Shown here in pieces: positions 1 to 8,865 of a DNA stretch of 42,277 nt. Below the pieces are notes generated by a model. That model did no database searches. It was not told the origin of the DNA and saw only the letters and a program-made list of their open reading frames with translations. The DNA comes from Sulfuricella sp. GTDB taxonomy: Bacteria > Pseudomonadota > Gammaproteobacteria > Burkholderiales > Sulfuricellaceae. Location of the stretch: the NCBI GenBank assembly GCA_018336195.1, contig JAGXQV010000118.1, forward strand, positions 1 through 42,277, read 5' to 3'. A program made the position numbers and the translations under genes. Numbering within the stretch: position 1 is the stretch's first letter; every line of letters begins with the position of its first letter.

Positions 1-76
1 TTATGATTGGCTGTCTCCACTGGTTGGACGCGAGATCGCCAAGCCTGCATCCAAGTTAATGAGTCAGGGGCATAAA
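1..76 (+). other. Possible 3' end of an upstream gene (window edge)
   Basis: These bases lie upstream of the flgP start. One frame is open from the window edge and runs straight into flgP; another closes at a TAA at 57-59; the third closes at a TGA at 4-6. In other bacteria flgO often precedes flgP, so the end of a flgO-like gene is possible. The fragment is too short to recognise. Confidence 0.2.
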
Positions 77-637
77 ATGAAAAATATTTGGTGGATGGTT
101 CCGATGGTCGGGGTGTTGTCGAGTTGCGCAATGACGGCTCAGGAGGGCATGCCGCAAAACTTTGCCGCGCCCACCGCCGCAGCGCCGCGCGTATTGGGAG
201 TACCCAACAAGGTGGTTCGCCTTACCGGGCTGGGTTACGGCAACATGGGTATGGCGGAAGGCTATACAGCCGGACAGAAGCGTTTGATGGCGATGCGCGC
301 CGCCAAGCTGGACGCCTACCGGTCTCTGGCCGAGCAGGTCCATGGCGTGCGGGTAACCGGCAACAGTACGGTAGCGGCAATGGTCGCGCAGAACGACAGT
401 TTCCGGGTGTACGTAGATGCCTACGTGCGCGGTGCAAAGGTGGTCAGCATTACGCCGATGGCGGAAAACAACTACGAAACCATCCTTGAACTCGAATTGG
501 GCAGCGATTTTTTCGATTATTTCAATAACCGGAGCATGCCGCCGATGGCGCAGCAAAGCCACTCGTCGAATTACCTGAGCCGTGCGGTCGGCGCGGGTAC
601 GGCGTATTCGGCCAACTTCAATTACTACAGCGAATAG
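77..637 (+). CDS. flgP: FlgP-like LPP20-family outer-membrane lipoprotein
   Basis: Predicted lipoprotein of 186 residues. The N-terminus is a short hydrophobic segment ending in a lipobox (LSSC, Cys17). The start at 77 is chosen because AGGGG lies 6 bases upstream and it places the lipobox correctly; an in-frame ATG at 59 would push the signal inward. Residues about 60-145 resemble the LPP20 fold, with an alanine-rich helix (MAMRAAKLDAYRSLAEQV) followed by beta-strand stretches. FlgP in Vibrio and Campylobacter forms a ring or disk at the base of the flagellar motor. The stop overlaps the GTG of flgT by one base, and that pairing is the main reason to prefer FlgP over a generic LPP20 lipoprotein. 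No other flagellar gene is in the window. Confidence 0.75.
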   Translation: MKNIWWMVPMVGVLSSCAMTAQEGMPQNFAAPTAAAPRVLGVPNKVVRLTGLGYGNMGMAEGYTAGQKRLMAMRAAKLDAYRSLAEQVHGVRVTGNSTVAAMVAQNDSFRVYVDAYVRGAKVVSITPMAENNYETILELELGSDFFDYFNNRSMPPMAQQSHSSNYLSRAVGAGTAYSANFNYYSE

Positions 638-1827
638 TGCAACTGGCGCGTTTTTTCCGGATTTTCCTGCTGGTACTCCTGACCCTGGGTTGGGTGGTGT
701 CGGCGGCGGCGCAGCCGATTGAGGCCGAAGGTAGCGCGCTGATAGACGCGGGCGGCATCGGCAAGGCCCGCCAGGCAGCCATTGAGGACGCCCTGCGCAA
801 AGCCGAGGAAGAAGCCGGAATGAGCGTGGTTTCCAGCGAACTGCGCGGCAGCGACGGCAGCGTGCGCGAAACCTCCCGCTACCGTGCACTGGGCAGAGCC
901 TCCAATCCGATGGTTGTCAAGGAATGGCGCGAGGATAACGCGCTCTACGTGCACATCCGCGCCGAGGTCATGCCCCGCGATGAAAGTCTGAGTTACCGCA
1001 AAAAAATCGCCGTCACCCAGTTCCACGTCGCCCAGCCCATGCAGGTACAGGATCTCGACAATATCTGGAACGGTTTCCCGAATGCCTTGATGCAGCGCCT
1101 GGAAAGCAGCGGGATGTTCCTGCCGGTATATCCTGCGGGCGGCATGGGAAGGCTGGAACTTCCCCTGGATCGCCCGCAAAACCGCGAAACCGTGCGGATA
1201 CTGGCGGAGCAGAGCGGCGCCCAGTTCGTGGTGTCCGGGATCATCCACGACGCCGGGGCCGAGGTGGCGGACGGAATCCTGCAAAAAGCCCTGCGCGGCA
1301 AATCCGATAGCCGCCGCATCGAGGTCGAAATTTTCATTCACGACGGCCTGACCGGGGCCGTCATCACACGTTTTCGCGCTTACGAGGCCACCCAGGGCAA
1401 TGTCCAGCCGGGACGCGACAAGCCTTTCGGCAGCGCCGTCTTTTTTGCCACCGATTTCGGGGCAGCGGTGGCGCGCCTCATCGGACGCGAGGCTCAGGTG
1501 GTGGTCAACGAGTTGGGACGGCTGCCTTTCATCGCCAAAATCGTGCGGATCGAGGGAGAACGGCTGTTCTTCGATGCCGGGGCGACGTCCGGAGTCGGAG
1601 TGGGCGACCGCTTCATGCTCTACACGCTGTCTCCCCTCTCCGATGCCGCCGAACTCGGCAACAACCGGCTTCTCGGCATCGCCGAAAGGCCCGCTGCAAC
1701 ACTTACGATTAAGCAAGTTCAGCCGCTTTTCGCGGTCGGCGTGGCCGAAGTCCAACCCCAGAAAATCCAGATCGGTGATATGATTCGCTTTGAACGCGCA
1801 TCACAAGGATTGGCGAAAGATAAATGA
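637..1827 (+). CDS. flgT: Flagellar assembly protein FlgT
   Basis: Secreted protein of 396 residues with a signal peptide cleaved at about residue 25 (VSAAAQ). The N-terminal region (about 30-115) has the alanine/glutamate-rich helix typical of the FlgT N domain. The middle (about 120-290) resembles the TolB-N-like domain that reads KKIAVTQF at its first strand. The C-terminal part (about 305-385) is a small beta-rich domain (GVGVGDRFMLY). FlgT forms the H ring around the LP ring in Vibrio and helps stabilise the flagellar basal body. The start is GTG, overlapping the flgP stop (TAG/GTG). Its own stop overlaps the next ATG by four bases (ATGA), so the three genes are probably translationally coupled. 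Confidence 0.8.
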   Translation: MQLARFFRIFLLVLLTLGWVVSAAAQPIEAEGSALIDAGGIGKARQAAIEDALRKAEEEAGMSVVSSELRGSDGSVRETSRYRALGRASNPMVVKEWREDNALYVHIRAEVMPRDESLSYRKKIAVTQFHVAQPMQVQDLDNIWNGFPNALMQRLESSGMFLPVYPAGGMGRLELPLDRPQNRETVRILAEQSGAQFVVSGIIHDAGAEVADGILQKALRGKSDSRRIEVEIFIHDGLTGAVITRFRAYEATQGNVQPGRDKPFGSAVFFATDFGAAVARLIGREAQVVVNELGRLPFIAKIVRIEGERLFFDAGATSGVGVGDRFMLYTLSPLSDAAELGNNRLLGIAERPAATLTIKQVQPLFAVGVAEVQPQKIQIGDMIRFERASQGLAKDK

Positions 1828-2024
1828 AAATCATCAAGTTAATCATTCTTGGCATGGCCTTTTCGCTTGCCCTTCCGGTACACGCCGCCTCCTCGAAAAA
1901 CCCCCGCAACCAGAAAAAGGTGCGTAAGCCGGCCATCGTCAAAACCGTCGAACCGGTGCAAGCTGCGCCGAAGAGCAGCGAAGCCGACCCAACCAAGAGC
2001 TGGCAAGCTTATTCCTTCCCCTGA
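1824..2024 (+). CDS. Small secreted basic protein, unknown
   Basis: A 66-residue protein beginning inside the flgT stop (ATGA overlap). Residues 1-21 form a clear signal peptide (hydrophobic core, then VHAA). The mature part is short, lysine- and proline-rich and probably disordered. I do not recognise a family. Position and coupling suggest a role with FlgP/FlgT, which is inference only. A 17-bp imperfect direct repeat begins at its stop codon. Confidence 0.6.
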   Translation: MKIIKLIILGMAFSLALPVHAASSKNPRNQKKVRKPAIVKTVEPVQAAPKSSEADPTKSWQAYSFP

Positions 2025-2065
2025 CCGCTGAGTCCAAGCAGCGCTAATTGACCGCTGATTCAAGG
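2022..2065. repeat. Short imperfect direct repeat
   Basis: TGACCGCTGAGTCCAAG (2022-2038) is repeated as TGACCGCTGATTCAAGG (2049-2065), 27 bases apart. The first copy contains the stop of the small gene and the second contains part of the ribosome binding site of the carbonic anhydrase gene. It could be a small tandem duplication. Confidence 0.6.
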
Positions 2066-2072
2066 AGCCTCC

Positions 2073-2846
2073 ATGAAAACCAAATCCCTGATTGTCGTTC
2101 TTGCGGCGACCTTTTCCTGGTCGTTGGCGGGCGCTTCTTCCACGCCGGCGGTCGGATCGGAAAACGAGCAACTCAAGACCATCGTCCAGAACCTCCTGAA
2201 AGACAACGACGAGTTCGTAAAAAGCCACGATCCGGAGTATTTCAAGCCCTTTGCGGATGGCCAGAAACCCCGCGCCACCGTGGTCACCTGCTCGGATTCG
2301 CGAGTACATACCCACGCTCTCGACAAGGCTCCCGACGGCGACCTGTTCATGGTGCGCAACATCGGCAACCAATTGCGCACGGGGGAAGGCTCGGTGGAGT
2401 ACGGCGTCCATCACTTGCACACCCCGCTGCTGATCTTCGTCGGCCATTCGGCCTGCGGCGCCATCAAGGCCGCTTCCAGCGATTACCGCAGGGAATCCCC
2501 CTCCATCAAGCGTGAACTGGTCAACATCCGGATTCCCAAGGGCGTCGAAAACATGGCCGGCGTGAAATTAAACGTCAACAATCAGGTCGCCACCGCCGTC
2601 AAAAAATTCAGTCACGAAATTCACAGCCAGAAGCTCACCGTGGTCGGCGCGATTTACGATTTCCGCAACGACCTTGGTCAAGGCCAGGGCCGACTGGTAA
2701 TCACCAACATCAACGGCAGCAACGATAGCGACAAGATCAAAACCTTCCTTAGCATGTCGGACGCACCGCTAGTCAGCGCAGCCAGGACCGGCAGCAGCGC
2801 GCCCCCCGCCGAGCGGATGCGCCCGCACCCCTACGCCTACCCGTAA
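2073..2846 (+). CDS. Beta-class carbonic anhydrase, probably periplasmic
   Basis: A 257-residue enzyme that interconverts CO2 and bicarbonate. The zinc site of the beta class is complete: Cys73, Asp75 and Arg77 in TCSDSR, and His125 and Cys128 in GHSAC. An N-terminal signal peptide (residues 1-21, ending LAGASS) predicts export; most bacterial beta-class enzymes are cytoplasmic, but a secreted subgroup is known. The start has a good AAGGAG 7 bases upstream. A proline- and alanine-rich tail of about 25 residues follows the enzyme core. It is not obviously co-transcribed with hemA, which has its own promoter. Confidence 0.9.
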   Translation: MKTKSLIVVLAATFSWSLAGASSTPAVGSENEQLKTIVQNLLKDNDEFVKSHDPEYFKPFADGQKPRATVVTCSDSRVHTHALDKAPDGDLFMVRNIGNQLRTGEGSVEYGVHHLHTPLLIFVGHSACGAIKAASSDYRRESPSIKRELVNIRIPKGVENMAGVKLNVNNQVATAVKKFSHEIHSQKLTVVGAIYDFRNDLGQGQGRLVITNINGSNDSDKIKTFLSMSDAPLVSAARTGSSAPPAERMRPHPYAYP

Positions 2847-3049
2847 TTCGGCTGAGCGCCGCAGCATTCCACCAACAGAGTCCCCCTGGAGTCCGCCCCT
2901 CCCATGCCTGCGGACGAAATTCCTGAATGGATAACAAGCAGCGAGCGCAGGCTCCATAAGGGCACCTAATCCAACCCGCGCACCTTTCCCCACAAAAAAA
3001 TGGGGGACACCCTGTAGCACGATTACGCAGTTTTCCCACCGTTCGCCTG

Positions 3050-3078
3050 TTTCCATAGTGGCGGCAAATCCCTATAAT
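3050..3078 (+). promoter_or_regulatory. Sigma-70-type promoter of hemA
   Basis: A perfect -10 box TATAAT (3073-3078) lies 17 bases after TTTCCA (3050-3055). The start point would be near 3085, 30 bases before the ATG at 3115. This rules against the longer GTG reading from 3058, which would begin upstream of the transcript. Confidence 0.7.
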
Positions 3079-3114
3079 AACGAACCTTTTCGCTTCGGTT
3101 TCGCGACTTTACCC

Positions 3115-4365
3115 ATGCAGCTTTTCACTTTCGGCATCAACCACCAGACTGCACCCGTTTCGATCCGGGAGAAGGTGGCCTTTCACGCCGAATCGCTGGA
3201 GCAGGCGCTGCTCGATTTTGTCTCCAAGCAGACCGGCAAGGAAGCGGCGATCCTCTCCACCTGCAACCGCACCGAGATTTATTGCAACACTCACGAGCCG
3301 CAGCAGGCCCTGGATTGGCTGGCCGGCTACCACAACCTGAATCGTGCGGCGATTGACCCCTACCTCTACATGCTGCCGCAGGAACAAGCGGTGAAACACG
3401 CTTTCCGGGTGGCCAGCGGGCTGGATTCGATGGTGCTGGGCGAAACCCAGATCCTCGGCCAGTTGAAGCAGGCGGTGAGTACCGCCGAGCGCGCCGGCAC
3501 CCTGGGCACCCTGCTCCACAAGCTGTTCCAGCGCACCTTCTCGGTCGCCAAGGAAGTCCGCACCCAGACCGAGATCGGGGCGAACAGCGTGTCCATGGCG
3601 GCAGCGGCGGTGCGCCTGGCGGAACAGATTTTCCCCTCTTTGAAGGAACAGAACGTCCTGTTCATTGGGGCGGGCGAGATGATCGAGTTATGCGCCAGCC
3701 ATTTTGCGGCGCAGCATCCCAAGCACATCACCGTCTCCAACCGTACCGTGGAGCGGGCACGGGGTTTAGCGGAGCGCTTTCACGGCGAGGCGATCACCTT
3801 GAACGAGCTGCCGGAATATCTGGCGCAGCAAGACATCGTGGTGACCTCCACCGCCAGCCCCCTGCCAATTCTGGGCAAGGGTCTGGTCGAACGGGTGCTC
3901 AAGCAGCGCAAACATCGCCCGATGTTCATGGTCGACCTGGCGGTGCCGCGGGACATCGAGGCGGAAGTCGGAGAACTCGACGACGTATTCCTCTACACCG
4001 TCGACGACCTCGCCCAAGTGATCGAGGAAGGCATCGACAACCGCAAGGTGGCCGCCGCTGAAGCCGAAATCATCATCGAAAACCAGGTCGACGATTTCAT
4101 GCACTGGATGGAAATCCGCCGCGTGGTGCCGACCATCCGGGCGCTCCGCGACCAGGGCGAGCGGATGCGCCGCCACGAACTGGAACACGCCCAGCGCCTG
4201 CTCGCCAAGGGCGAAGACCCCACTGCCGTCATTGAGGTCATGAGCCGCGCCCTCACCAACAAGCTGTTGCACGCGCCCAGCCACGCCTTGAGCCATCTCC
4301 ACGGCGACGACTGCCGGCAGATGGAAACCCTGTTGCAGCGGCTCTTCAACGTCCACGCGGAATAA
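3115..4365 (+). CDS. hemA: Glutamyl-tRNA reductase
   Basis: A 416-residue NADPH-dependent enzyme that reduces glutamyl-tRNA to glutamate-1-semialdehyde, the first committed step of tetrapyrrole synthesis by the C5 route. The N-terminus ([15 protein letters not shown]) and the catalytic Cys50 in STCNRTE are canonical. The nucleotide-binding loop VLFIGAGEM follows at about 185-193, and a C-terminal dimerisation helix region completes the usual length. The start at 3115 matches the family and lies just downstream of a strong promoter. The order hemA-prfA-prmC is conserved in many beta- and gammaproteobacteria. The window's haem c and haem d1 enzymes depend on this pathway. Confidence 0.97.
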   Translation: MQLFTFGINHQTAPVSIREKVAFHAESLEQALLDFVSKQTGKEAAILSTCNRTEIYCNTHEPQQALDWLAGYHNLNRAAIDPYLYMLPQEQAVKHAFRVASGLDSMVLGETQILGQLKQAVSTAERAGTLGTLLHKLFQRTFSVAKEVRTQTEIGANSVSMAAAAVRLAEQIFPSLKEQNVLFIGAGEMIELCASHFAAQHPKHITVSNRTVERARGLAERFHGEAITLNELPEYLAQQDIVVTSTASPLPILGKGLVERVLKQRKHRPMFMVDLAVPRDIEAEVGELDDVFLYTVDDLAQVIEEGIDNRKVAAAEAEIIIENQVDDFMHWMEIRRVVPTIRALRDQGERMRRHELEHAQRLLAKGEDPTAVIEVMSRALTNKLLHAPSHALSHLHGDDCRQMETLLQRLFNVHAE

Positions 4366-4368
4366 ATA

Positions 4369-4472
4369 CAGTGTTTAGTGTTGAGTTCTTAGTGTTTAGT
4401 TGAGGAATGCGCGAAGCGCATGTTCCCACAAACAGCCACAACTCAACACTAAACACTTAACACTCAACACTG
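4369..4472. repeat. Nested palindromic intergenic repeat between hemA and prfA
   Basis: Almost the whole hemA-prfA spacer is a long imperfect inverted repeat built from an AGTGTTTAG/AGTGTTGAG unit. The left arm is 4369-4404 and the right arm 4441-4472. Inside it is a tight hairpin ATGCGC-GAA-GCGCAT (4407-4421). The form is that of a non-coding repetitive element or RNA hairpin. It leaves only six bases before the prfA start. Confidence 0.75.
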
Positions 4473-4478
4473 CCCCTC

Positions 4479-5561
4479 ATGAAGCCTTCCATCCAAGCCA
4501 AGCTCGACCAGCTTTCCGAGCGTCTGGTCGAAATCAACCTGCTGCTTTCCAGCGAAACCGCCACGGCGAACATGGACAGCTACCGCAAGCTCACTCGCGA
4601 ACACGCCGAAATCACCCCAGTGGTCGAGCTGTATCACGCTTTCCGCCAAGCCGAGCAGGACGTGGCGGGGGCGCAGGAGATGCTGGGCGACCCGGAAATG
4701 CGCGAACTCGCCGAAGAGGAAATTGCCGCCGGCAAGGCAAAGATTGAGCAGATCGAACTGGATTTGCAAAAACTCCTGTTACCCAAGGATCCCAACGACG
4801 AGCGCAACATCTTCCTGGAAATCCGCGCCGGCACCGGCGGCGACGAGTCCGCGCTGTTCGCCGGCGACCTGTTCCGCATGTACACCCGCTACGCCGAACG
4901 GCAACGCTGGCAGGTCGAGGTCATTTCGGAAAGTCCCTCGGAAATCGGCGGCTACAAGGAAATCATCGCCAAGATTGTCGGCTTCGGCGCGTATTCCAAG
5001 CTCAAATTCGAATCGGGCGGGCACCGTGTGCAGCGCGTTCCGGAAACCGAGGCGCAAGGACGCATCCACACCTCCGCCTGCACCGTGGCGATCATGCCGG
5101 AAGCCGACGAAATTGCCGAAGTCTCGCTCAACCCCGCCGACCTGCGCATCGACACCTACCGGGCATCCGGGGCGGGCGGCCAGCATATCAACAAGACCGA
5201 TTCGGCGGTGCGCATCACCCACCTCCCCACCGGCATCGTGGTGGAATGCCAGGATGACCGCTCGCAGCACAAGAACAAGGCCCAGGCGATGAGCGTGCTG
5301 GCGGCGCGCATCATGGACGTGCAGGTACGCGAGCAAAACGCCAAAACCGCCGCCACCCGCAAATCCCTGGTGGGCAGCGGCGACCGCTCCGAGCGCATCC
5401 GCACCTACAACTTCCCGCAAGGCCGCGTCACCGACCACCGCATCAACCTGACCCTCTACAAGATCGAGCAGATCATGGAAGGCGACATGGACGACATCGT
5501 CAACGCCCTGCTCGCCGAACACCAGGCGGAACTGCTGGCTTCCCTCGGCGAAGAAGGTTGA
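4479..5561 (+). CDS. prfA: Peptide chain release factor 1
   Basis: A 360-residue class I release factor that recognises UAA and UAG and triggers peptide release. The catalytic GGQ loop is at residues 233-235, the same position as in E. coli RF1. The anticodon-mimic motif is PET ([10 protein letters not shown]), a P-x-T variant as expected for RF1. The length is standard. The stop overlaps the TTG start of prmC, whose product methylates the GGQ glutamine of this protein. The hemA-prfA spacer is filled by a palindromic repeat, so read-through from hemA may be modulated. Confidence 0.97.
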   Translation: MKPSIQAKLDQLSERLVEINLLLSSETATANMDSYRKLTREHAEITPVVELYHAFRQAEQDVAGAQEMLGDPEMRELAEEEIAAGKAKIEQIELDLQKLLLPKDPNDERNIFLEIRAGTGGDESALFAGDLFRMYTRYAERQRWQVEVISESPSEIGGYKEIIAKIVGFGAYSKLKFESGGHRVQRVPETEAQGRIHTSACTVAIMPEADEIAEVSLNPADLRIDTYRASGAGGQHINKTDSAVRITHLPTGIVVECQDDRSQHKNKAQAMSVLAARIMDVQVREQNAKTAATRKSLVGSGDRSERIRTYNFPQGRVTDHRINLTLYKIEQIMEGDMDDIVNALLAEHQAELLASLGEEG

Positions 5562-6415
5562 TCGCCGCCACCCAGCAACAAGCCGCCATAGCCCTCGCCG
5601 CCGCGCTAAACCTGACGCCGGGCGAGGCGCGCCGGGAGGCCCAGATTCTCCTCGGTCATGCCCTCGGCAAGCCGCGCGCCTGGCTGATCGCCCACGACCG
5701 CGAGGCGCTCGACGCTGGCGCCGCACACATTTTTCAAACCTTGCTGAATCGCCGCCTGAATGGCGAGCCGATTGCCTATCTGGTCGGCGAACGGGAGTTC
5801 TACGGCCACGCCTTCAAGGTCACCCCCGCCGTGCTGATTCCCCGCCCGGAAACCGAGTTGCTGGTGGAACTGGCGCTGGAGCGGCTGCCGGTGGATATGC
5901 CGGCGCGGGCGCTCGATCTCGGGGCGGGCAGCGGCACAGTGGCGGTATCCCTTGCGCTGGCGCGCCCGGCGGCCAGGGTGACGGCGGTCGAACTGTCCCC
6001 CGCCGCGCTGGCGGTGGCGCAAGACAATGCGCAGCGCCTGGGGGCCGCCAATCTCGAATTCAGGCTGGGGTTCTGGTACGCCCCGCTGGAGAAGGGCGAA
6101 CGCTTCGAGGTGATCGTCTCCAACCCGCCTTACATCGCGGCTGACGATCCGCATCTCGGCTGGGGGGATTTGCGCTTCGAGCCACCCGGCGCGCTGGCGT
6201 CAGGCCCGGATGGGCTGGCCGACATTCGCCTGATCGTGGACGGCGCGCCGGCTTTCCTGGCGCCCGGCGGCTGGCTGCTCTTCGAGCATGGCTACGACCA
6301 GGCGGAAGCCTGCCGGAAGTTGTTGAATGACGCGGGGTTCAGCGCAGTCGCCAGCGTCGCCGATCTGGCGGGAATCGAACGGGTGACGCTGGGATGCTTG
6401 GGGGCTAAAAACTGA
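5558..6415 (+). CDS. prmC: Release-factor glutamine methyltransferase
   Basis: A 285-residue SAM-dependent enzyme that N5-methylates the GGQ glutamine of release factors. An N-terminal helical substrate-binding domain (about 1-85) precedes the Rossmann methyltransferase domain. The SAM loop [12 protein letters not shown] is at about 124-135 and the hallmark NPPY at about 190-193. The start is TTG at 5558, overlapping the prfA stop by four bases; AGAAGG lies directly in front and no better start exists nearby. Coupling to prfA fits the enzyme-substrate relationship. Confidence 0.93.
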   Translation: MIAATQQQAAIALAAALNLTPGEARREAQILLGHALGKPRAWLIAHDREALDAGAAHIFQTLLNRRLNGEPIAYLVGEREFYGHAFKVTPAVLIPRPETELLVELALERLPVDMPARALDLGAGSGTVAVSLALARPAARVTAVELSPAALAVAQDNAQRLGAANLEFRLGFWYAPLEKGERFEVIVSNPPYIAADDPHLGWGDLRFEPPGALASGPDGLADIRLIVDGAPAFLAPGGWLLFEHGYDQAEACRKLLNDAGFSAVASVADLAGIERVTLGCLGAKN

Positions 6416-6442
6416 GGTTGGGCGGGGCGCTGCGGCAGATGC

Positions 6443-6694
6443 TCAAGCCTGGACGATTTCGGCTTTCACCACTTCCAGGGAGTCGCGCAGGGTTTCTTCG
6501 CTGACGTTATTGAGGGATTCCGCCAACATGTCGGCAGCGTCATAGGTGTCTTCCGGCAATTTGTCGGGGTCGAGTTCGGCGACGAACACCGCCGCGGCGC
6601 CGGCCACCTTCAGCAAGGTCTGGCGCTCTTTCATCAACATTTCCACCTCGGCGCGGAGCATGACGATTTCTTGATTGTTGAGGGTGTGAGGCAT
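6443..6694 (-). CDS. Small acidic helical protein, unknown
   Basis: An 83-residue soluble protein with no signal or membrane segment. Residues 8-45 are strongly helical with a heptad-like pattern (EVEMLMKERQTLL), suggesting a coiled coil or dimer. The C-terminal half is acidic with leucine repeats. A good AGGAA ribosome site lies 7 bases upstream of the ATG. I do not recognise a named family. It runs convergently to prmC and divergently from the NlpC/P60 lipoprotein gene. Confidence 0.7.
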   Translation of the reverse strand: MPHTLNNQEIVMLRAEVEMLMKERQTLLKVAGAAAVFVAELDPDKLPEDTYDAADMLAESLNNVSEETLRDSLEVVKAEIVQA

Positions 6695-6730
6695 TTTGTT
6701 TTCCTGTAATTATCGGTTGGTACTTCGCCA

Positions 6731-6759
6731 ATAGTGCGAGAGCGCTAAAGCTTTGTCAA
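6731..6759 (-). promoter_or_regulatory. Candidate promoter for the small helical protein
   Basis: Reading leftwards, a perfect -35 box TTGACA (6759-6754) is followed after 17 bases by CACTAT (6736-6731), a weak -10. The start point would be near 6724, about 30 bases before the ATG. Confidence 0.45.
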
Positions 6760-6802
6760 TGCGGGCCGTCATAACGGTCACTGGAATGCTACGATATTCT
6801 CC

Positions 6803-7330
6803 ATGCGCACTTTACCCCCCAAACTGTTTTTCCTGCTCGGCCTGACCCTCGGGCTGGCAGCCTGCTCGTCCACTCCGCCACGGGAGGCCGTGCCGTCACA
6901 GGCAGCCTCCCTGCCGCCCGCTCCCACGCTCCCCTCCCAGCCCCCTGCCGAGCACCCCGGCAAGGAGGTGGTGATGTACGCGCTGGGCCTGATGGAAATC
7001 GACTATCGCTTCGGCGGGAAAAATCCCGAACAAGGTCTGGATTGCAGCGGCATGGTGCGCTACATCTACCGCAACGCGGCGGGTCTGGACTTGCCGCACA
7101 ACGCCTCGAAGATGGCAGGCATCGGCAAAGCCATCGAACCCGCCAGCCTCGCGCCGGGCGACCTGGTGTTCTTCAACACCACCGGCAAGCGCTTTTCCCA
7201 CGTTGGCATTTATCTCGGCGATGCGCGCTTCATCCACGCGCCGAGCACCAACGGCAAGATCAAGATCAGCAGTTTCAAGACCGGCTATTACGCCAAGCGC
7301 CTGGAAGCGGCGCGGACCTTGTTCAATTAG
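6803..7330 (+). CDS. NlpC/P60-family lipoprotein, murein endopeptidase-like
   Basis: A 175-residue predicted outer-membrane lipoprotein with a lipobox LAAC (Cys21) after a hydrophobic signal. A proline/alanine-rich linker (about 22-52) leads to an NlpC/P60 cysteine-peptidase domain. The catalytic residues are Cys81 (LDCSG), His133 (FSHVGIY) and His145 (FIHAPS). The family cleaves D-gamma-glutamyl-diaminopimelate or related peptide cross-links; this size and layout resemble MepS or NlpC. No clear Shine-Dalgarno is seen. A TACGAT (6790-6795) sits just in front of the ATG, so a leaderless transcript is possible but unproven. Confidence 0.88.
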   Translation: MRTLPPKLFFLLGLTLGLAACSSTPPREAVPSQAASLPPAPTLPSQPPAEHPGKEVVMYALGLMEIDYRFGGKNPEQGLDCSGMVRYIYRNAAGLDLPHNASKMAGIGKAIEPASLAPGDLVFFNTTGKRFSHVGIYLGDARFIHAPSTNGKIKISSFKTGYYAKRLEAARTLFN

Positions 7331-7393
7331 TACGTGAAAATTTCGCCGTAATCGTTGCTGAGCTTGACTCTTTTTCCAACCCTGTAAAACAGA

Positions 7394-8692
7394 TCAACCC
7401 AGCTTGCGATATAGGGTGCGCTCGCTCACGCCCAGACGGCGGGCCAACTCCCGCTTATCGCCGCCCAGCTGCAGCAAAGCTTGACGTACGTAGCGCCGCT
7501 CGGCCTCGTCCAGCGGGAGGATTTCCTCTTCCGCCGTTTGCAGGGTTGCCGGCTCATTTCTCGACAAAGCCGTCCCGCACGGCAAATGCCGTCCATCGAT
7601 GGTGTTTTCATCCGCAAGCAAAGCCGCGCGTTCCAGAATGTTGCGCAGTTCCCGCACGTTACCCGGATAGCCGTATTGCATGAGCTGCTCGACAGCGGCC
7701 TCGGTCAATTGGATGGGACGCTCCGGCGCAAGACGTTCCAGCAGGGTTTTTGCCAGTAGCGGGATATCTTCGCGCCGTTCGCGTAAGGCAGGAAGATGAA
7801 TGGGGAAGACGGCAATCCGGTAGTAGAGGTCACGGCGGAAAGTGCCGGCATCGACCATTTCCTCCAGGCTGCGATGGGTGGCGGCAACCAGCCGAAAATC
7901 GGCGCGCAAGGTTTCCACCCCGCCGACCCGCCGAAACGTGCCGGATTCCAGCAGGCGTAGCAGTTTCACCTGCAAATGCAGCGGAATGTCGCCCAGTTCA
8001 TCCAGAAATAGCGTACCCCCGGCAGCGGCTTCGACCAGTCCGGTCTTACGCTGGATGGCGCCGGTAAAAGCACCTTTCTCATAGCCGAACAATTCCGATT
8101 CAAACAGGCTTTCGGTCATCCCGGAGCAGTCGACCGGCACGAAAGGCTGATTTCGCCTGGGACTCAGTGCATGCACCGCGAGCGCGGCGAGTTCCTTGCC
8201 AGTGCCTGATTCGCCAAGCAATAACACCGGCGTCATGGCCGGCGCGGCGCGGTTGATGAGCCCCAGCATCTGGGTGAAGGCTGGGGAGCGCCCTTCCATG
8301 CCCAAGGCGCCGGGCCGGTCGCCGGTTTCGTGGAGAAAGCGCATGGTCTCCACGAAATAGGCGAGTTTCCCCTGTTCGTCATGAATCGGGATCAGTTCCA
8401 CGTCCACATATTCCTCGCCGCGCGGCGTGTGGTGCAAATGCAGAACACGGCTAGGCCTGCGAGTCGTCATGGCGGTATGGAGCGGGCAGGACTCGCCGCA
8501 CTGGTCGCAGGGTTTGTCGTAATGGTGGGAAATCTGGTAGCAGGTCCGGCCCACGATGGCGCGTGGATTGCCAAAAGCATGGCGGTACGCGGCATTGGCC
8601 GAAAGGATGTGGTAATCGGGAGCCACTAGGATGCGCGGTTCAGGCAGCGCATCGAGGAAGGATTGCAACTCCTGGGAGATTTTGTCATTCAT
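7394..8692 (-). CDS. Sigma-54-dependent activator with cysteine-rich PAS domain
   Basis: An NtrC-type enhancer-binding protein of 432 residues from this start. Residues 5-120 form a PAS domain with a conspicuous cluster: Cys51, His56, His57, Cys62, Cys65 and Cys69 ([10 protein letters not shown]). This suggests a metal, Fe-S or thiol redox sensor. The AAA+ domain follows with Walker A GESGTGKE (about 160-167), the sigma-54 loop GAFTGA (207-212) and Walker [10 protein letters not shown]. The C-terminus is a Fis-type helix-turn-helix ([18 protein letters not shown]). The ATG at 8692 starts just before the PAS fold; ATG 8719 and TTG 8728 are alternatives, but they overlap the TTGTCA repeats. It is divergent from an operon with a perfect sigma-54 promoter, its probable target. 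Confidence 0.9.
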   Translation of the reverse strand: MNDKISQELQSFLDALPEPRILVAPDYHILSANAAYRHAFGNPRAIVGRTCYQISHHYDKPCDQCGESCPLHTAMTTRRPSRVLHLHHTPRGEEYVDVELIPIHDEQGKLAYFVETMRFLHETGDRPGALGMEGRSPAFTQMLGLINRAAPAMTPVLLLGESGTGKELAALAVHALSPRRNQPFVPVDCSGMTESLFESELFGYEKGAFTGAIQRKTGLVEAAAGGTLFLDELGDIPLHLQVKLLRLLESGTFRRVGGVETLRADFRLVAATHRSLEEMVDAGTFRRDLYYRIAVFPIHLPALRERREDIPLLAKTLLERLAPERPIQLTEAAVEQLMQYGYPGNVRELRNILERAALLADENTIDGRHLPCGTALSRNEPATLQTAEEEILPLDEAERRYVRQALLQLGGDKRELARRLGVSERTLYRKLG

Positions 8693-8712
8693 GGCTAGCC
8701 ATTCTTGGCTTT

Positions 8713-8727
8713 TTGTCATAATTGTCA
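8713..8727. promoter_or_regulatory. TTGTCA direct repeat, candidate activator site
   Basis: TTGTCA occurs at 8713-8718 and again at 8722-8727, three bases apart. This is about 120-130 bases upstream of the predicted sigma-54 start point, the usual distance for an enhancer site of an NtrC-type activator. The assignment is inference. Confidence 0.35.
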
Positions 8728-8817
8728 AGCATGGCCGGTTAGTTTTCTCTTACTCATTGCGTCACAAATCGCCTGAGATGCCCTTAAATACAGGGGATTG
8801 CCGTGCTAATCGGAATT

Positions 8818-8833
8818 TGGCACAGACATTGCA
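8818..8833 (+). promoter_or_regulatory. Sigma-54 (-24/-12) promoter
   Basis: TGGCAC (8818-8823), five bases, then TTGCA (8829-8833). The invariant GG (8819-8820) and GC (8831-8832) are separated by exactly ten bases. Transcription should begin near 8844, before the ATG at 8866. This excludes the upstream GTG at 8803 as the start of the first gene. Confidence 0.85.
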
Positions 8834-8865
8834 ATGGATGCCTGCAACGCAGCTTTTCAGAAAGA

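Noticed and set aside
3058-3114. Longer N-terminus for hemA from GTG 3058
   Set aside because: A perfect -10 box lies inside it, and family members begin at the 3115 methionine.
8803-8865. Upstream GTG start for the first sigma-54 operon gene
   Set aside because: It would begin before the predicted transcription start and run through the -24/-12 promoter.
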